From assembly GCA_034433375.1 (NCBI GenBank), contig DAOUAQ010000026.1, positions 1-42,341 on the forward strand: a DNA stretch of 42,341 nt, written 5' to 3'. The DNA is from DSWT01 sp034433375. Lineage in GTDB: Bacteria; Chloroflexota; Anaerolineae; B4-G1; SLSP01. The notes under the pieces were generated by a model. That model searched no databases, had not been told where the DNA came from, and saw only the letters and a program-made list of their open reading frames with translations. This document shows, one piece after another, positions 7,190 to 14,900 of the stretch. Position 1 is the stretch's first letter. Every line of letters begins with the position of its first letter. The translations under genes were made by a program, and so were the position numbers.

Positions 7190-8110
7190 CTATCCCCCTT
7201 GGAGAGCGTCACGCATCATATCGCGCAGAATTTTCCACCCGATGATCTGTACGCCGGCCTTGCGGAAAAGTTCTCGCATCGCGTCACTTGAAAATGCTGC
7301 GTAATCGGCGACACGGGCCTGCCAGTCGCGTGTCAGTGCGCGCAATTCGGGCGTGTCCAATGCGGGGTGGATGATGAGCAGTGTGATGCCCGGCGGCAGG
7401 TTTTTCAGCAGACGCCCGATCTGTTCTACACGCCCTTCAGGTGTGCGCAGCGGCGTCAGGTATAGATTATCTAAGATCGGCAGCCCTTGCGCTTCGAGTA
7501 TGTGCATATACTCGGCGATTTCGCCTGTTGCTTCTTCACCGGCGCTGCCATGATCCAGATCGTACAAATCAACCGCGTGACCGCGGACCAACAGCGGCGG
7601 GATGCCGTATTCCAGCGCAATCTGGACATAGCTTTCGAAGAATTCCGGGCGTTCGGCAATGGTGAACTGGTGCGTGTCAATGTGGGTCACGTCAATGCCA
7701 GCAGCCAACGCCCGTTCGATCTGCGCCTGGAGTTCGATGTGAACGGCAACCGGATTGGCATGTTCACGCACGGCATCGGGGCTTTGGTGCAGGTATCCTT
7801 GCGCGTCGAGCAGGCCGGAGAGCGGATCGCAGGTGGAGAGCGCCGACCAACGGCAACCGTCCATATCGCTGGTCAACGTCACGTGGACGCCCATATCAAC
7901 TTTGGCGGGGTTGGCGCGGCAGAAGGCCGCCAGCGCCGGGAACCATCCGCACGGCACCAGGGTCGAGGCGGACGAGAGCAGGCCGCCCTCAAGCATTTCG
8001 GTGTAAGCGGCCAGGGATGCGTGAGACATACCCACGTCGTCGGCGTGGATGATGACCGCGCGGTCATTTTCGCCTAAGCCCAGTTTTTTGAGGATGGGAT
8101 TGGATCGCAT
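7190..8110 (-). CDS. YdjC/ChbG/HpnK-family carbohydrate deacetylase
   Basis: This 306-residue protein belongs to the YdjC family of metal-dependent N-deacetylases, which includes ChbG (chitooligosaccharides) and HpnK (acetylglucosaminyl hopanoid). Putative metal ligands and catalytic residues are visible as HADD (22-25), His76 in GVHVTL and HIDTH (143-147). It lies between two paralogous glycosyltransferases with gaps of 10 and 13 bp, and its start follows AAGGAGAG. By analogy with the hopanoid pathway, it could remove the acetyl group from an N-acetylhexosamine placed on a terpenoid by one glycosyltransferase, before or after the second acts. The family is secure; the substrate is an inference from gene order. 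Confidence 0.9.
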   Translation of the reverse strand: MRSNPILKKLGLGENDRAVIIHADDVGMSHASLAAYTEMLEGGLLSSASTLVPCGWFPALAAFCRANPAKVDMGVHVTLTSDMDGCRWSALSTCDPLSGLLDAQGYLHQSPDAVREHANPVAVHIELQAQIERALAAGIDVTHIDTHQFTIAERPEFFESYVQIALEYGIPPLLVRGHAVDLYDLDHGSAGEEATGEIAEYMHILEAQGLPILDNLYLTPLRTPEGRVEQIGRLLKNLPPGITLLIIHPALDTPELRALTRDWQARVADYAAFSSDAMRELFRKAGVQIIGWKILRDMMRDALQGG

Positions 8111-8120
8111 AGCACTCTCC

Positions 8121-9359
8121 TTATCCTGAATGTGACAGGTACTGATGGAATAATTCCACGGCGCGCGCCACGCCGTCTTCAGCGCGGATGCGCTTCCCCA
8201 GGTTGGCCGCGCGCATCTTGATGCTGTTGTCGTTCAGCGCGGTTTGGATGGCAGCGGCGAGGCGCTCGGCGGTGAGCTGCCGGGGGGGGATGCCGGCCGG
8301 CCCCACGCCCAACTGCTCGACGCGCCCAGCCCAGAAAGGCTCATCCACCACGAAGGGGATGACGACGCTCGGAATCCCGGCGCGAAATGCCGCCGCGGTC
8401 GTGCCCACGCCGCCGTGATGCACCGCGACCGTGAGCTGCGGAAACAGCCAGTCGTGGGGCACGGCCTCTGCCGCGTAGATGGTCTCCGGTAGCGCGATTT
8501 GCTTGCCCAAGTCACTCCAACCGGACGCGAGGATGCCGCGCTGTTGCGCCAGCGCCAACCCTTGCACAATGATCTCCGTCATGTTCTCGATCTCGAGGTG
8601 CGTGACGCCGCTGAACCCCACGTAAACCGGCGGTGGGCCGGCGGCGAGAAAGTCCTCCAATGCTTGCGGCGGCTGCCAGGTGGAAGCGTGCTCCAAAAAC
8701 CAGTAGCCGGTGAGGTGAAACCAGTCCGGCCACTCCGGTAGCTTGGGGAAGATCGCCGGACTCCACGAACATAGCGTGGGTATTTTCCACTCCGCTAGCC
8801 GGCTGTCGTTGCCGACGAGAGGGGCAAGCCGCAGATTCAGCGTCTTTTTGCGCCATTGATTGATCAGCCCGGCGTAGGTGATCTGCATAAGTCGGTCTAT
8901 GACGCCTTCTTTAACGTTGATGACCGGCTGTCCGGCATTGTTGAAGTACCGCCAGCGATAGAAAAAATCCATTTGATGCGGGTGGATCAGGCCGAGATAG
9001 GCCGGAACCTGGAGTTTCTCAACCAAATGGAGACCCGGAATACGTCCCATGTAGTTGAAGACCAGCGCTTCGGCGTCGGTGCTGGCCGCCCACAGCTCAT
9101 TCAAAGCGCGTCCCAGATATTGGCGGGCCATCCGATACATTGCCAGCAAGTCGTTGCCGGGCTTCTTCTGTTCTTCCCAGCCGGCGCGCAGGTCAACGGA
9201 GACAGGCGCGCAGTCCAGCCCGTAGTCGGTCACAAATGCGCAGAAGTTGGCTTGCGTGACGACGCGGACAGTGTGCCCGGCAGCCTGTAACCCGCGTCCA
9301 AAAGCCACGAAGGGCTGGATGTCGCCGCGGGTGTCGAAAGCTAGAATGGTGATATGCAC
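8121..9359 (-). CDS. GT1-family glycosyltransferase (UGT-like), copy B
   Basis: The 412 residues show the same GT1 architecture as the gene at 5938-7176. The N terminus is ILAFDTRGDIQPFVAFGRGL, the mid-region WPDWFHLTGYWFLE, and the donor site HHGGVGTTAAAFRAGIPSV (314 onward) followed by PFVVDEPFWAGRV. The start is GTG at 9359, preceded by GAGGGGA; no closer ATG fits. The acceptor-binding N-terminal halves of the two copies differ more than the C-terminal halves, which suits two enzymes acting on successive acceptors. The gene lies 19 bp after the transporter stop and 10 bp before the deacetylase. Its sugar donor cannot be read from the sequence. Confidence 0.92.
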   Translation of the reverse strand: MHITILAFDTRGDIQPFVAFGRGLQAAGHTVRVVTQANFCAFVTDYGLDCAPVSVDLRAGWEEQKKPGNDLLAMYRMARQYLGRALNELWAASTDAEALVFNYMGRIPGLHLVEKLQVPAYLGLIHPHQMDFFYRWRYFNNAGQPVINVKEGVIDRLMQITYAGLINQWRKKTLNLRLAPLVGNDSRLAEWKIPTLCSWSPAIFPKLPEWPDWFHLTGYWFLEHASTWQPPQALEDFLAAGPPPVYVGFSGVTHLEIENMTEIIVQGLALAQQRGILASGWSDLGKQIALPETIYAAEAVPHDWLFPQLTVAVHHGGVGTTAAAFRAGIPSVVIPFVVDEPFWAGRVEQLGVGPAGIPPRQLTAERLAAAIQTALNDNSIKMRAANLGKRIRAEDGVARAVELFHQYLSHSG

Positions 9360-9378
9360 TGTGATCCCCTCGGAAAGA

Positions 9379-10713
9379 TTAAACGTTTTGCTCCACCACG
9401 GGTTGTGGCTGCTGGAGCGAGTATCGGCGGAATATGAGCAGCGCGATCAAGGTCAGCAGACTTCCCAATACGCCGGCCATGCGGATGCCTCGCGCGCCCT
9501 GAGGATCCGCCACGCTACGTCCCAAAAGCAACAGCACCGCTGGTAGCGCGCCGGCTATCGCATAAACGATACGGTCGACAAAATCAAGTGTAGCGTAATA
9601 GGTTCCTTCTTGATGTTGCCCCCTCTGCCTGGCATCCTGGCTGACAATCTCCGCGATAAAAGCCGCTTGTAGTACTGTCGCCCCTGAGACGGTCAGCGCT
9701 TCAAGGATGACCCATAGAATTCCCGGTAGCAGTAATGATCCTGGAAGCCAATCACCCAGGAGCAGCAGTCCTAACAAGACAAGCGTTGCTCCTATCAGCG
9801 AACCAGCAAAGACTTGCCGTTTACCAAAACGTTCTGAAAGCCAGATGACCAATGGATAACATGCCAGTGAAGCTATTAAGCCCGACATATAAAAATACGT
9901 TGTATCCCCCACCGTCAATCCCAGGATTTGGGTGACGATGAAAGGAAACATAATTTGTACCAGGGTGACACTGCTGGTAATCAACGCATGGATGGCCGTC
10001 ATTGAGCGGAAAGCACGATTACTGAATGTGAGTGACAAGCTTTGCCGAAAACTAATCTGCTCCGGCCTGGCAGTATGCTGATATGGCGGTTCCCGCAGGG
10101 TGAACAAGGGGAGATAGAACAGTGGGAGGCTAAGGCCCGCATATATCACCGCTGTCGGTGCATAACCGAGACGTTCGATCAGCAGCCCCGCCAGACTACC
10201 CACAGCGACTCCGACCATGATAAACGCTTCGGCCCACGCCGATACGCGTACTCTTTCCTGATCTGTCCGGGTGATTTCTGGCAGTAGGGCTTTGTTGGGT
10301 ATTTGATGCAGCCCAGACATGATTTCGTGGGTCAGGACGATGATACCCAAATACAACACATTTCTGAGAGACTCGGTTTTGACGGGCGGTGTCCATAACA
10401 AGATAAACAAAATCAATCGGGGTAGTGCTGTGACGAACAGGAAAGGCAAACGGCGTCCCCAGCGGCTGTGAACACGATCTGACCAGTAACCAATCGGCAG
10501 CGCAATCGCTACTCCCACAAAGCCGTTGAAGAACATCAGCGCACTGAACAAGCTTGCGGGAACCAGGGTGTTGGCGGACAAATAAAAGTAGGTGAGCCAG
10601 TTATTGACGATGTTCCACGTGAGGATATCTCCCAAGCCAAGCATACTATAAGCGAGAGCGATTTTCCTCACAGGGTGCTGTGTCGTTGGTTGCGTGTTCA
10701 TGCGTTTGCACAT
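9379..10713 (-). CDS. GPH/MFS-family transporter
   Basis: This polytopic protein of about 444 residues has roughly twelve hydrophobic segments. The loop 2-3 motif SDRVHSRWGRRLPFL is characteristic of the glycoside-pentoside-hexuronide (GPH, MFS_2) branch. That branch contains sugar symporters and also the lysolipid transporter MFSD2A, so an amphipathic glycosylated terpenoid is a conceivable cargo. It is followed after 19 bp by glycosyltransferase B and preceded after about 20 bp by the HAD gene. The start is uncertain: GTG 10716, ATG 10713 and ATG 10701 are all in frame with no clear ribosome-binding site; I chose 10713. Direction of transport and substrate are unknown. Confidence 0.85.
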   Translation of the reverse strand: MCKRMNTQPTTQHPVRKIALAYSMLGLGDILTWNIVNNWLTYFYLSANTLVPASLFSALMFFNGFVGVAIALPIGYWSDRVHSRWGRRLPFLFVTALPRLILFILLWTPPVKTESLRNVLYLGIIVLTHEIMSGLHQIPNKALLPEITRTDQERVRVSAWAEAFIMVGVAVGSLAGLLIERLGYAPTAVIYAGLSLPLFYLPLFTLREPPYQHTARPEQISFRQSLSLTFSNRAFRSMTAIHALITSSVTLVQIMFPFIVTQILGLTVGDTTYFYMSGLIASLACYPLVIWLSERFGKRQVFAGSLIGATLVLLGLLLLGDWLPGSLLLPGILWVILEALTVSGATVLQAAFIAEIVSQDARQRGQHQEGTYYATLDFVDRIVYAIAGALPAVLLLLGRSVADPQGARGIRMAGVLGSLLTLIALLIFRRYSLQQPQPVVEQNV

Positions 10714-10733
10714 CACACTGGTTGTGCTTATCC

Positions 10734-11381
10734 TTAACCGAGCAGCTCCGGCATGACCGACAGGTCACGAACGATGCATTGCGACAGGTCATGACATGCG
10801 CGGTCGCGGTCTACGGCATACGCCTGCATCCCCACCGCGCGCGCGCCTTCGGCCCACGACAGCTCGTCATCGAAGTACAGGCAGTCTTCGGGCTGGACGG
10901 ACAACGCCCGCGCCACGGTCAGATATGCTTCCGGGTCGGGTTTGGCGACGCCGATAACAGGCGCAGCGCAGGCGACGTGGATGAGGTCGGCCAGTCCGGC
11001 GGCGGCCAGGGAGGCGTCGAGGCTGGCTAACTCGAAGTTGGAGAGCACGCCGATTTTCAACCCACGCCGGCGGGCGGCGAGCAGCGCCGGGCGCGCGTCC
11101 GGGTAGGCGCGGACGACGGTGGTATAGTCGAACTGGTGCAATCGCTCGCGTTGTTCGGCTGACAGTGCGAGTTCATCGGCCAGCGTGTCCCAAAATCCGC
11201 CGAAGAGGAGTTGTTCTTCGTTGAGCGTGGTGGGGGCCTCGGCCGGATCGCGCCACTGCCACCACAACCGCTCAAGTTCTTCGATGGGCATACCGAGCAA
11301 TGGCTCAAAGAACGCAATCGCCGGCGCCATATCGAAATAGGTGAGGACTCCATCGCGATCAAGAATGACAGCTTTCAACAT
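10734..11381 (-). CDS. HAD-superfamily hydrolase (subfamily IA phosphatase)
   Basis: This 215-residue HAD hydrolase carries motif I as AVILDRDGVLT (nucleophile Asp plus general acid/base Asp), motif II as VLSNFE, the motif III lysine in GVAKPDPEAY and motif IV as LYFDDE. Such enzymes remove phosphate from small metabolites. The longest frame extends to 11537, but those 52 extra residues do not resemble the family, and GGAGG lies just before the ATG at 11381 (an adjacent TTG would give better spacing). It is the first gene of the block that continues with the transporter 20 bp downstream. A role in sugar-phosphate or prenyl-phosphate dephosphorylation is possible but not shown. Confidence 0.88.
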   Translation of the reverse strand: MLKAVILDRDGVLTYFDMAPAIAFFEPLLGMPIEELERLWWQWRDPAEAPTTLNEEQLLFGGFWDTLADELALSAEQRERLHQFDYTTVVRAYPDARPALLAARRRGLKIGVLSNFELASLDASLAAAGLADLIHVACAAPVIGVAKPDPEAYLTVARALSVQPEDCLYFDDELSWAEGARAVGMQAYAVDRDRACHDLSQCIVRDLSVMPELLG

Positions 11382-11563
11382 TTTCCTCCACATTTTTGGC
11401 TGGCGCATTGGCGCGTGATGTATGCGTCTGTATGTCCGGGTTTGTTTTGTTTCAGTTAAAAAGTCTCCTTTCGTAAAACGTAAAGCGTGAAATATAAGCG
11501 TTTTTTGCGCCTCACACATCACGTTCTGTGGGAGCACTAACTCAAATGAAACATACGTTTACT

Positions 11564-11591
11564 ATATTAACGTAAATCGCAGAGACGTCAA
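11564..11591 (-). promoter_or_regulatory. Candidate promoter of the HAD-to-regulator block
   Basis: Minus-strand TTGACG (11591-11586), a 16-nt spacer and TAATAT (11569-11564) lie about 180 nt upstream of the HAD start. It is the only good promoter seen ahead of the terpenoid block. The intervening leader contains a CGTAAAACGTAAAGCG word at 11473 but no recognised riboswitch. Confidence 0.5.
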
Positions 11592-11652
11592 ATGTTAATT
11601 GTAGAGTGGGATGTGGATGGAAATATTCCGTTCTAACTGTTGTGCAGCATTG

Positions 11653-11684
11653 AAAAAGCCCGGCGAAGTCGCATCTGCCGGGCT
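11653..11684 (-). terminator. Intrinsic terminator after the DUF59 gene
   Basis: On the minus strand a perfect 9-bp stem AAGCCCGGC/GCCGGGCTT with a 10-nt loop is followed by TTTTTC. It ends transcription of the DUF59 gene and insulates the terpenoid block from genes upstream. Confidence 0.85.
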
Positions 11685-11704
11685 TGTGTTGTTGTAGGAA
11701 CTGG

Positions 11705-12001
11705 CTATATCCCCAACGCTTCACGCGCTTCGGCTTCCATCATATCAGGCCGCCACATCTCTTTGCCGAGCACGACTTCCACGCTTTTCGTGGAAAGCTC
11801 GGCGGCGCGTTCGTGGACCTGGTTCATCATAAACGACGCCATCGGGCACATCGGCGAGGTCAAAATCATCGTGATTTTCACGTTTTCCTCATCCACTGCG
11901 ATGTCGCGGATCATACCGAGCGCTACTACGTCTAGTCCAATCTCAAAATCAATCACATCGCGCAGTCCGTCGCGGATTGTTTCAACTTCACTTTGCATCA
12001 T
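11705..12001 (-). CDS. DUF59 / MIP18-type iron-sulfur assembly protein (SufT/PaaD-like)
   Basis: This small 98-residue protein is a single DUF59 (MIP18) domain. The family signature appears as GMIRDIAVDEENVKITMILT followed by SPMCPMA, with the conserved Cys. Stand-alone members such as SufT assist iron-sulfur cluster maturation; others sit in phenylacetate oxygenase systems. No suf, isc or paa gene is in the window, so the specific partner is unknown. Tandem ATGs follow AGGAGG; either 12001 or 11998 may be used. The gene has its own promoter and terminator and is probably monocistronic. Confidence 0.88.
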   Translation of the reverse strand: MMQSEVETIRDGLRDVIDFEIGLDVVALGMIRDIAVDEENVKITMILTSPMCPMASFMMNQVHERAAELSTKSVEVVLGKEMWRPDMMEAEAREALGI

Positions 12002-12090
12002 AGCCTCCTAAATAGTCGTCAGTTTTTAGTCGGATAGTCGGGGCAGGAAATCGCCACTCGGCTGTCTGTCACATTGTTGTTACACTCACT

Positions 12091-12118
12091 ATTATAGCAT
12101 TGAATGGTGACTTGGCAA
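12091..12118 (-). promoter_or_regulatory. Promoter of the DUF59 gene
   Basis: Minus-strand TTGCCA (12118-12113), a 16-nt spacer and a perfect TATAAT (12096-12091) lie about 90 nt upstream of the start codon. Confidence 0.75.
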
Positions 12119-12170
12119 TAAAAGCTATATATATCTGCTTAATATACTCAATCTGCTGATCAATATCAAC

Positions 12171-13001
12171 TTAACGCGCCATTTGAATGATGCCGTCACT
12201 GGTGATCGGGAACGTGTGTTGGTTTTCACAGCAGAAGGCGTCGCCGCTGCGCTGTAACGCACGCTGGCAGGTGGGGCAGCGCAGAATCTCTTCGAGCCGG
12301 CGCGGCGCCGATGGCCCGCGCGCCCCCACTTTGATCGCCGAGAGCAGGTCGTAGTCTTCTTGCCACAGTTTGGTGCGTACCATCTCCAGCGGCAACGCGC
12401 GCAGCTTAGTCTCGAAGGCGTCCGCTGTGTACGTGCGCCCCGGCAGCCAGCGAGCGTCCTTACCGACGCGGTTGGTGATCAGGAAAATTCCGCCGGGCCG
12501 GAGGACACGCGCCATCTCGCGCAGCACTTGAGCGGGATCCGGCATGAATTCCAGCGCCTCCAGGCATGTGACGGCGTCGAAGGTGTCATCGGGGAAGGGC
12601 AATTGTCCGGCGTTCTGGCAGATGAAGGTGATGCGGTTGGCCCATGCCTCGGTCGTCTGCACCGCCTGTTGCAGCATCTTGCGCGAAAGATCGAGACCGA
12701 TAAGCCGCCCGTGAAAGTTGCTCTGCTGAAAAAGCGTGCGCGCCAGGCGCGCCGTCCCCGTCGCCACGTCCAGAATCAGCGGATCAGGAAAATCGGCCAG
12801 CGCCTGAGTCAGCGGCAGGCCCAGGAACCACTGTTCGTAGCCGGGATTGTAGCCTTTGATGCGGTCATACACGCGGGCAGACCAGTCGTACAGCAGAATG
12901 ACGACCCGGCGTCCCAGATATGCGCCCTCGGCGAGGATGAGCTGCCAGTACAGAAGCGCAGCAACGATCAGCAGGCCAACGATGCCGATAATCCAGCCCA
13001 T
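12171..13001 (-). CDS. Membrane-anchored class I methyltransferase with Trm112-like zinc ribbon
   Basis: The 276 residues comprise an N-terminal membrane segment (about 3-23), a class I SAM methyltransferase domain with motif I LILDVATGTARLA (75-87) and LRPGGIFLITNR, and a C-terminal zinc ribbon (241-276). The ribbon starts RCPTCQRALQ, adds a further Cys pair at about 257-258, and ends SDGIIQMAR, like Trm112/UPF0434 proteins. The substrate is unknown; the anchor suggests a lipid or quinone-like substrate or a membrane partner. The gene begins one base after the stop of the membrane protein gene and appears to be the last of an operon with it and the CDF gene. Confidence 0.82.
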   Translation of the reverse strand: MGWIIGIVGLLIVAALLYWQLILAEGAYLGRRVVILLYDWSARVYDRIKGYNPGYEQWFLGLPLTQALADFPDPLILDVATGTARLARTLFQQSNFHGRLIGLDLSRKMLQQAVQTTEAWANRITFICQNAGQLPFPDDTFDAVTCLEALEFMPDPAQVLREMARVLRPGGIFLITNRVGKDARWLPGRTYTADAFETKLRALPLEMVRTKLWQEDYDLLSAIKVGARGPSAPRRLEEILRCPTCQRALQRSGDAFCCENQHTFPITSDGIIQMAR

Positions 13002-13002
13002 A

Positions 13003-13851
13003 TCACAGCACCCAGGCCATCACGGCGATCATCCCCATAAGCCACGGCGCGATAGTGCGGCGATAGACGTGAGCTTGTGGTTGATAGAGCAGCGCCATCC
13101 ATCCCGGCAGAGCCAGCAGCAGAACGCCGCCGGCCGCGATGTAGTGGCCTTGCCAGACGAGAAATCCCGCCGCTAGCGCCGGCCCAATGGCGGCCAACGG
13201 CGACGGATGCGCATACAGCCCGATCAGCGCGACAAGCGTTAATGCGGAAAGCGCTGGTTGCATCAACTCTATCGCGCCGAGCGAGGCGCCCAACAGCCAC
13301 GGTAGCCCGACCAGCCCGCCGGCAGCCCACACTGAACCAACCTCCCCGCGTCCCCCGTGCCAGAGGACGGCCATTTCCGTCCACGCGGCCATGAATAACG
13401 TGAGCAGCAGCGCAGCGCGCCCTACAATCATCGCCGCCAGCACACTGACGACGAGCGCCAGCGCCGCCGCGCGCAACGGTGCGGCCAACGCCGTCTGTCC
13501 CACCGCGCGCCACCACGAGCGCGCCTGCCGCAGCGCGCGATGGAGCGCCGCGCCAGGCGTCCCTGGCTGGAGATAGGGCCAGCGGGGTAAGTCCTCTTCG
13601 CGTTCCCAGGTGCGCCATAGCGCCAGCGATGCGCCCCACGGCGTCAACGTCAGCGCGCGCCAAAAGGGCAACCAGCCGCCCAATACCAGGACGAGTGCCG
13701 CGATGGCGGTGGTCAGCGTCCCGTTTTTCAACGGCGCATCAAAGGCCCACGCCCCGCCGACGACGGCGATGACAGGCAGCAGCCCCCACCCATCCAGGGA
13801 GGGCAAGGGGCTTTCGTCTATGGAGCGGGCGGCAACAGGTTCAGTTTCCAC
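13003..13851 (-). CDS. Polytopic membrane protein of unknown function
   Basis: I do not recognise this protein. With a GTG start at 13851 it has 282 residues, is rich in Ala, Leu and Trp, and has about eight hydrophobic segments spread over the whole length. A soluble stretch, TWEREEDLPRWPYLQPGTPG, lies near the middle of the first half. The longest frame begins at 13926, but its extra residues overlap the CDF gene and look non-native. The GTG has no clear ribosome-binding site; a perfect TATAAT (13863-13858) ends six bases upstream, which would suit a leaderless transcript. An in-frame ATG at 13893 is the alternative. It lies between a CDF transporter and a methyltransferase on the same strand. 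Confidence 0.65.
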   Translation of the reverse strand: METEPVAARSIDESPLPSLDGWGLLPVIAVVGGAWAFDAPLKNGTLTTAIAALVLVLGGWLPFWRALTLTPWGASLALWRTWEREEDLPRWPYLQPGTPGAALHRALRQARSWWRAVGQTALAAPLRAAALALVVSVLAAMIVGRAALLLTLFMAAWTEMAVLWHGGRGEVGSVWAAGGLVGLPWLLGASLGAIELMQPALSALTLVALIGLYAHPSPLAAIGPALAAGFLVWQGHYIAAGGVLLLALPGWMALLYQPQAHVYRRTIAPWLMGMIAVMAWVL

Positions 13852-13858
13852 AGGGTTA

Positions 13859-14791
13859 TTATACCTGACTTTGCGGCGACTCAAAACATCCATCCGGGTG
13901 GTTCTGGCAGGGTTCCACATGAACATAAACGCGGTCCACTTCGGGCAGCGCTTCCAGTTGGACGCGCACTTCGTCGGAGATGCGATGCGCGTTGAAGAGC
14001 GGCATATCCCCGTCTACGTCAATGTGCAGATCGGCCACCAGACGCGGGCCGACGTACTCGGTGATGACTTGATGGACACCGAGCACACCTGAGACTGTCG
14101 CGGCTACGGTAGCGATTTTATCGCGGATTTCCGATGGCGCGCCGGCCCCGGTCAAATAGCGAAGATTCTCTTTCCATGCTTCCAACGCGGCGCGCAAGAT
14201 CCATAGCGCGACGAGCGCACCGGCAATCGGGTCGGTCAATGGGTGGAGAAATTTCGACCCGAAGATGCCGACAAAGGCGGCCACAGAAGTCAGCACGTCG
14301 GATAGATTGTCTTGCGCGACGGTGGCAAGGGTGGGGCTGGAGACTTTTTGGGCGATCTGGCGAATCGCGCTGTACATAACTGCTTTGATGGTGGCGCTGA
14401 ACAAGAGCGCCAGTGCGGGCCAGCCGAGTTCAACGCTGGCCCCGCCGCTCAGGAAACGCTCCAGAGATGCCCTTCCGGCTTCATACCCGGCAAAAGTCAT
14501 GGCGGCGGCGACGATAAGGCCGGCTATGGATTCGAAACGCCCGTGGCCCTGAGGATGGCTCATATCGGGGGGCTGGCGGGCTATCCACAGCCCCAGAACC
14601 ATCATCAGGGAATAGAATACGTCAGACACCGAGTTTGCCGCATCGGCATACAGGGCCACGCTGCCGGAGAGCCAGGCCACCACAGCCTTACCGCCGGCCA
14701 GGGCGATGTTCCCCGCCAGGGTGATGACCAGTGCCTGGCGAAAAAGCCGTGTGACATCAGGATCGGGTTTGTAATCGCGAATCCATTGCAT
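13859..14791 (-). CDS. Cation diffusion facilitator family metal transporter
   Basis: This 310-residue protein exports divalent metals (typically Zn, Co, Fe or Mn) in exchange for protons. Six transmembrane segments are followed by the cytosolic CDF dimerisation domain. Metal-site motifs are DAANSVSD in the second segment and HPQGHGRFES in the loop that usually reads HPYGHGR. The C-terminal domain contains HQVITEYVGPRLVADLHIDVDGDM and a late HVEPC. The ATG at 14791 follows GGAG at nine bases; a longer frame begins at an upstream TTG. A terminator hairpin directly upstream separates it from the methyltransferase gene. Metal specificity cannot be read with confidence. Confidence 0.93.
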   Translation of the reverse strand: MQWIRDYKPDPDVTRLFRQALVITLAGNIALAGGKAVVAWLSGSVALYADAANSVSDVFYSLMMVLGLWIARQPPDMSHPQGHGRFESIAGLIVAAAMTFAGYEAGRASLERFLSGGASVELGWPALALLFSATIKAVMYSAIRQIAQKVSSPTLATVAQDNLSDVLTSVAAFVGIFGSKFLHPLTDPIAGALVALWILRAALEAWKENLRYLTGAGAPSEIRDKIATVAATVSGVLGVHQVITEYVGPRLVADLHIDVDGDMPLFNAHRISDEVRVQLEALPEVDRVYVHVEPCQNHPDGCFESPQSQV

Positions 14792-14812
14792 AATATAATT
14801 CTCCAACAAAAC

Positions 14813-14838
14813 GAGCAGGGGATGTATGTCCCCTGCTC
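14813..14838 (-). terminator. Hairpin terminator after the second methyltransferase gene
   Basis: A perfect 9-bp stem GAGCAGGGG/CCCCTGCTC with an 8-nt loop is followed on the minus strand by GTTTTGTT. On the plus strand it is followed by a looser T-rich stretch. It lies between the methyltransferase stop and the CDF start. Confidence 0.7.
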
Positions 14839-14900
14839 ATTATTATTCTTTTTGCTCTAGCGCTGGGTAGCCGCCGCCAGAGTTTCGACATTATACCATA

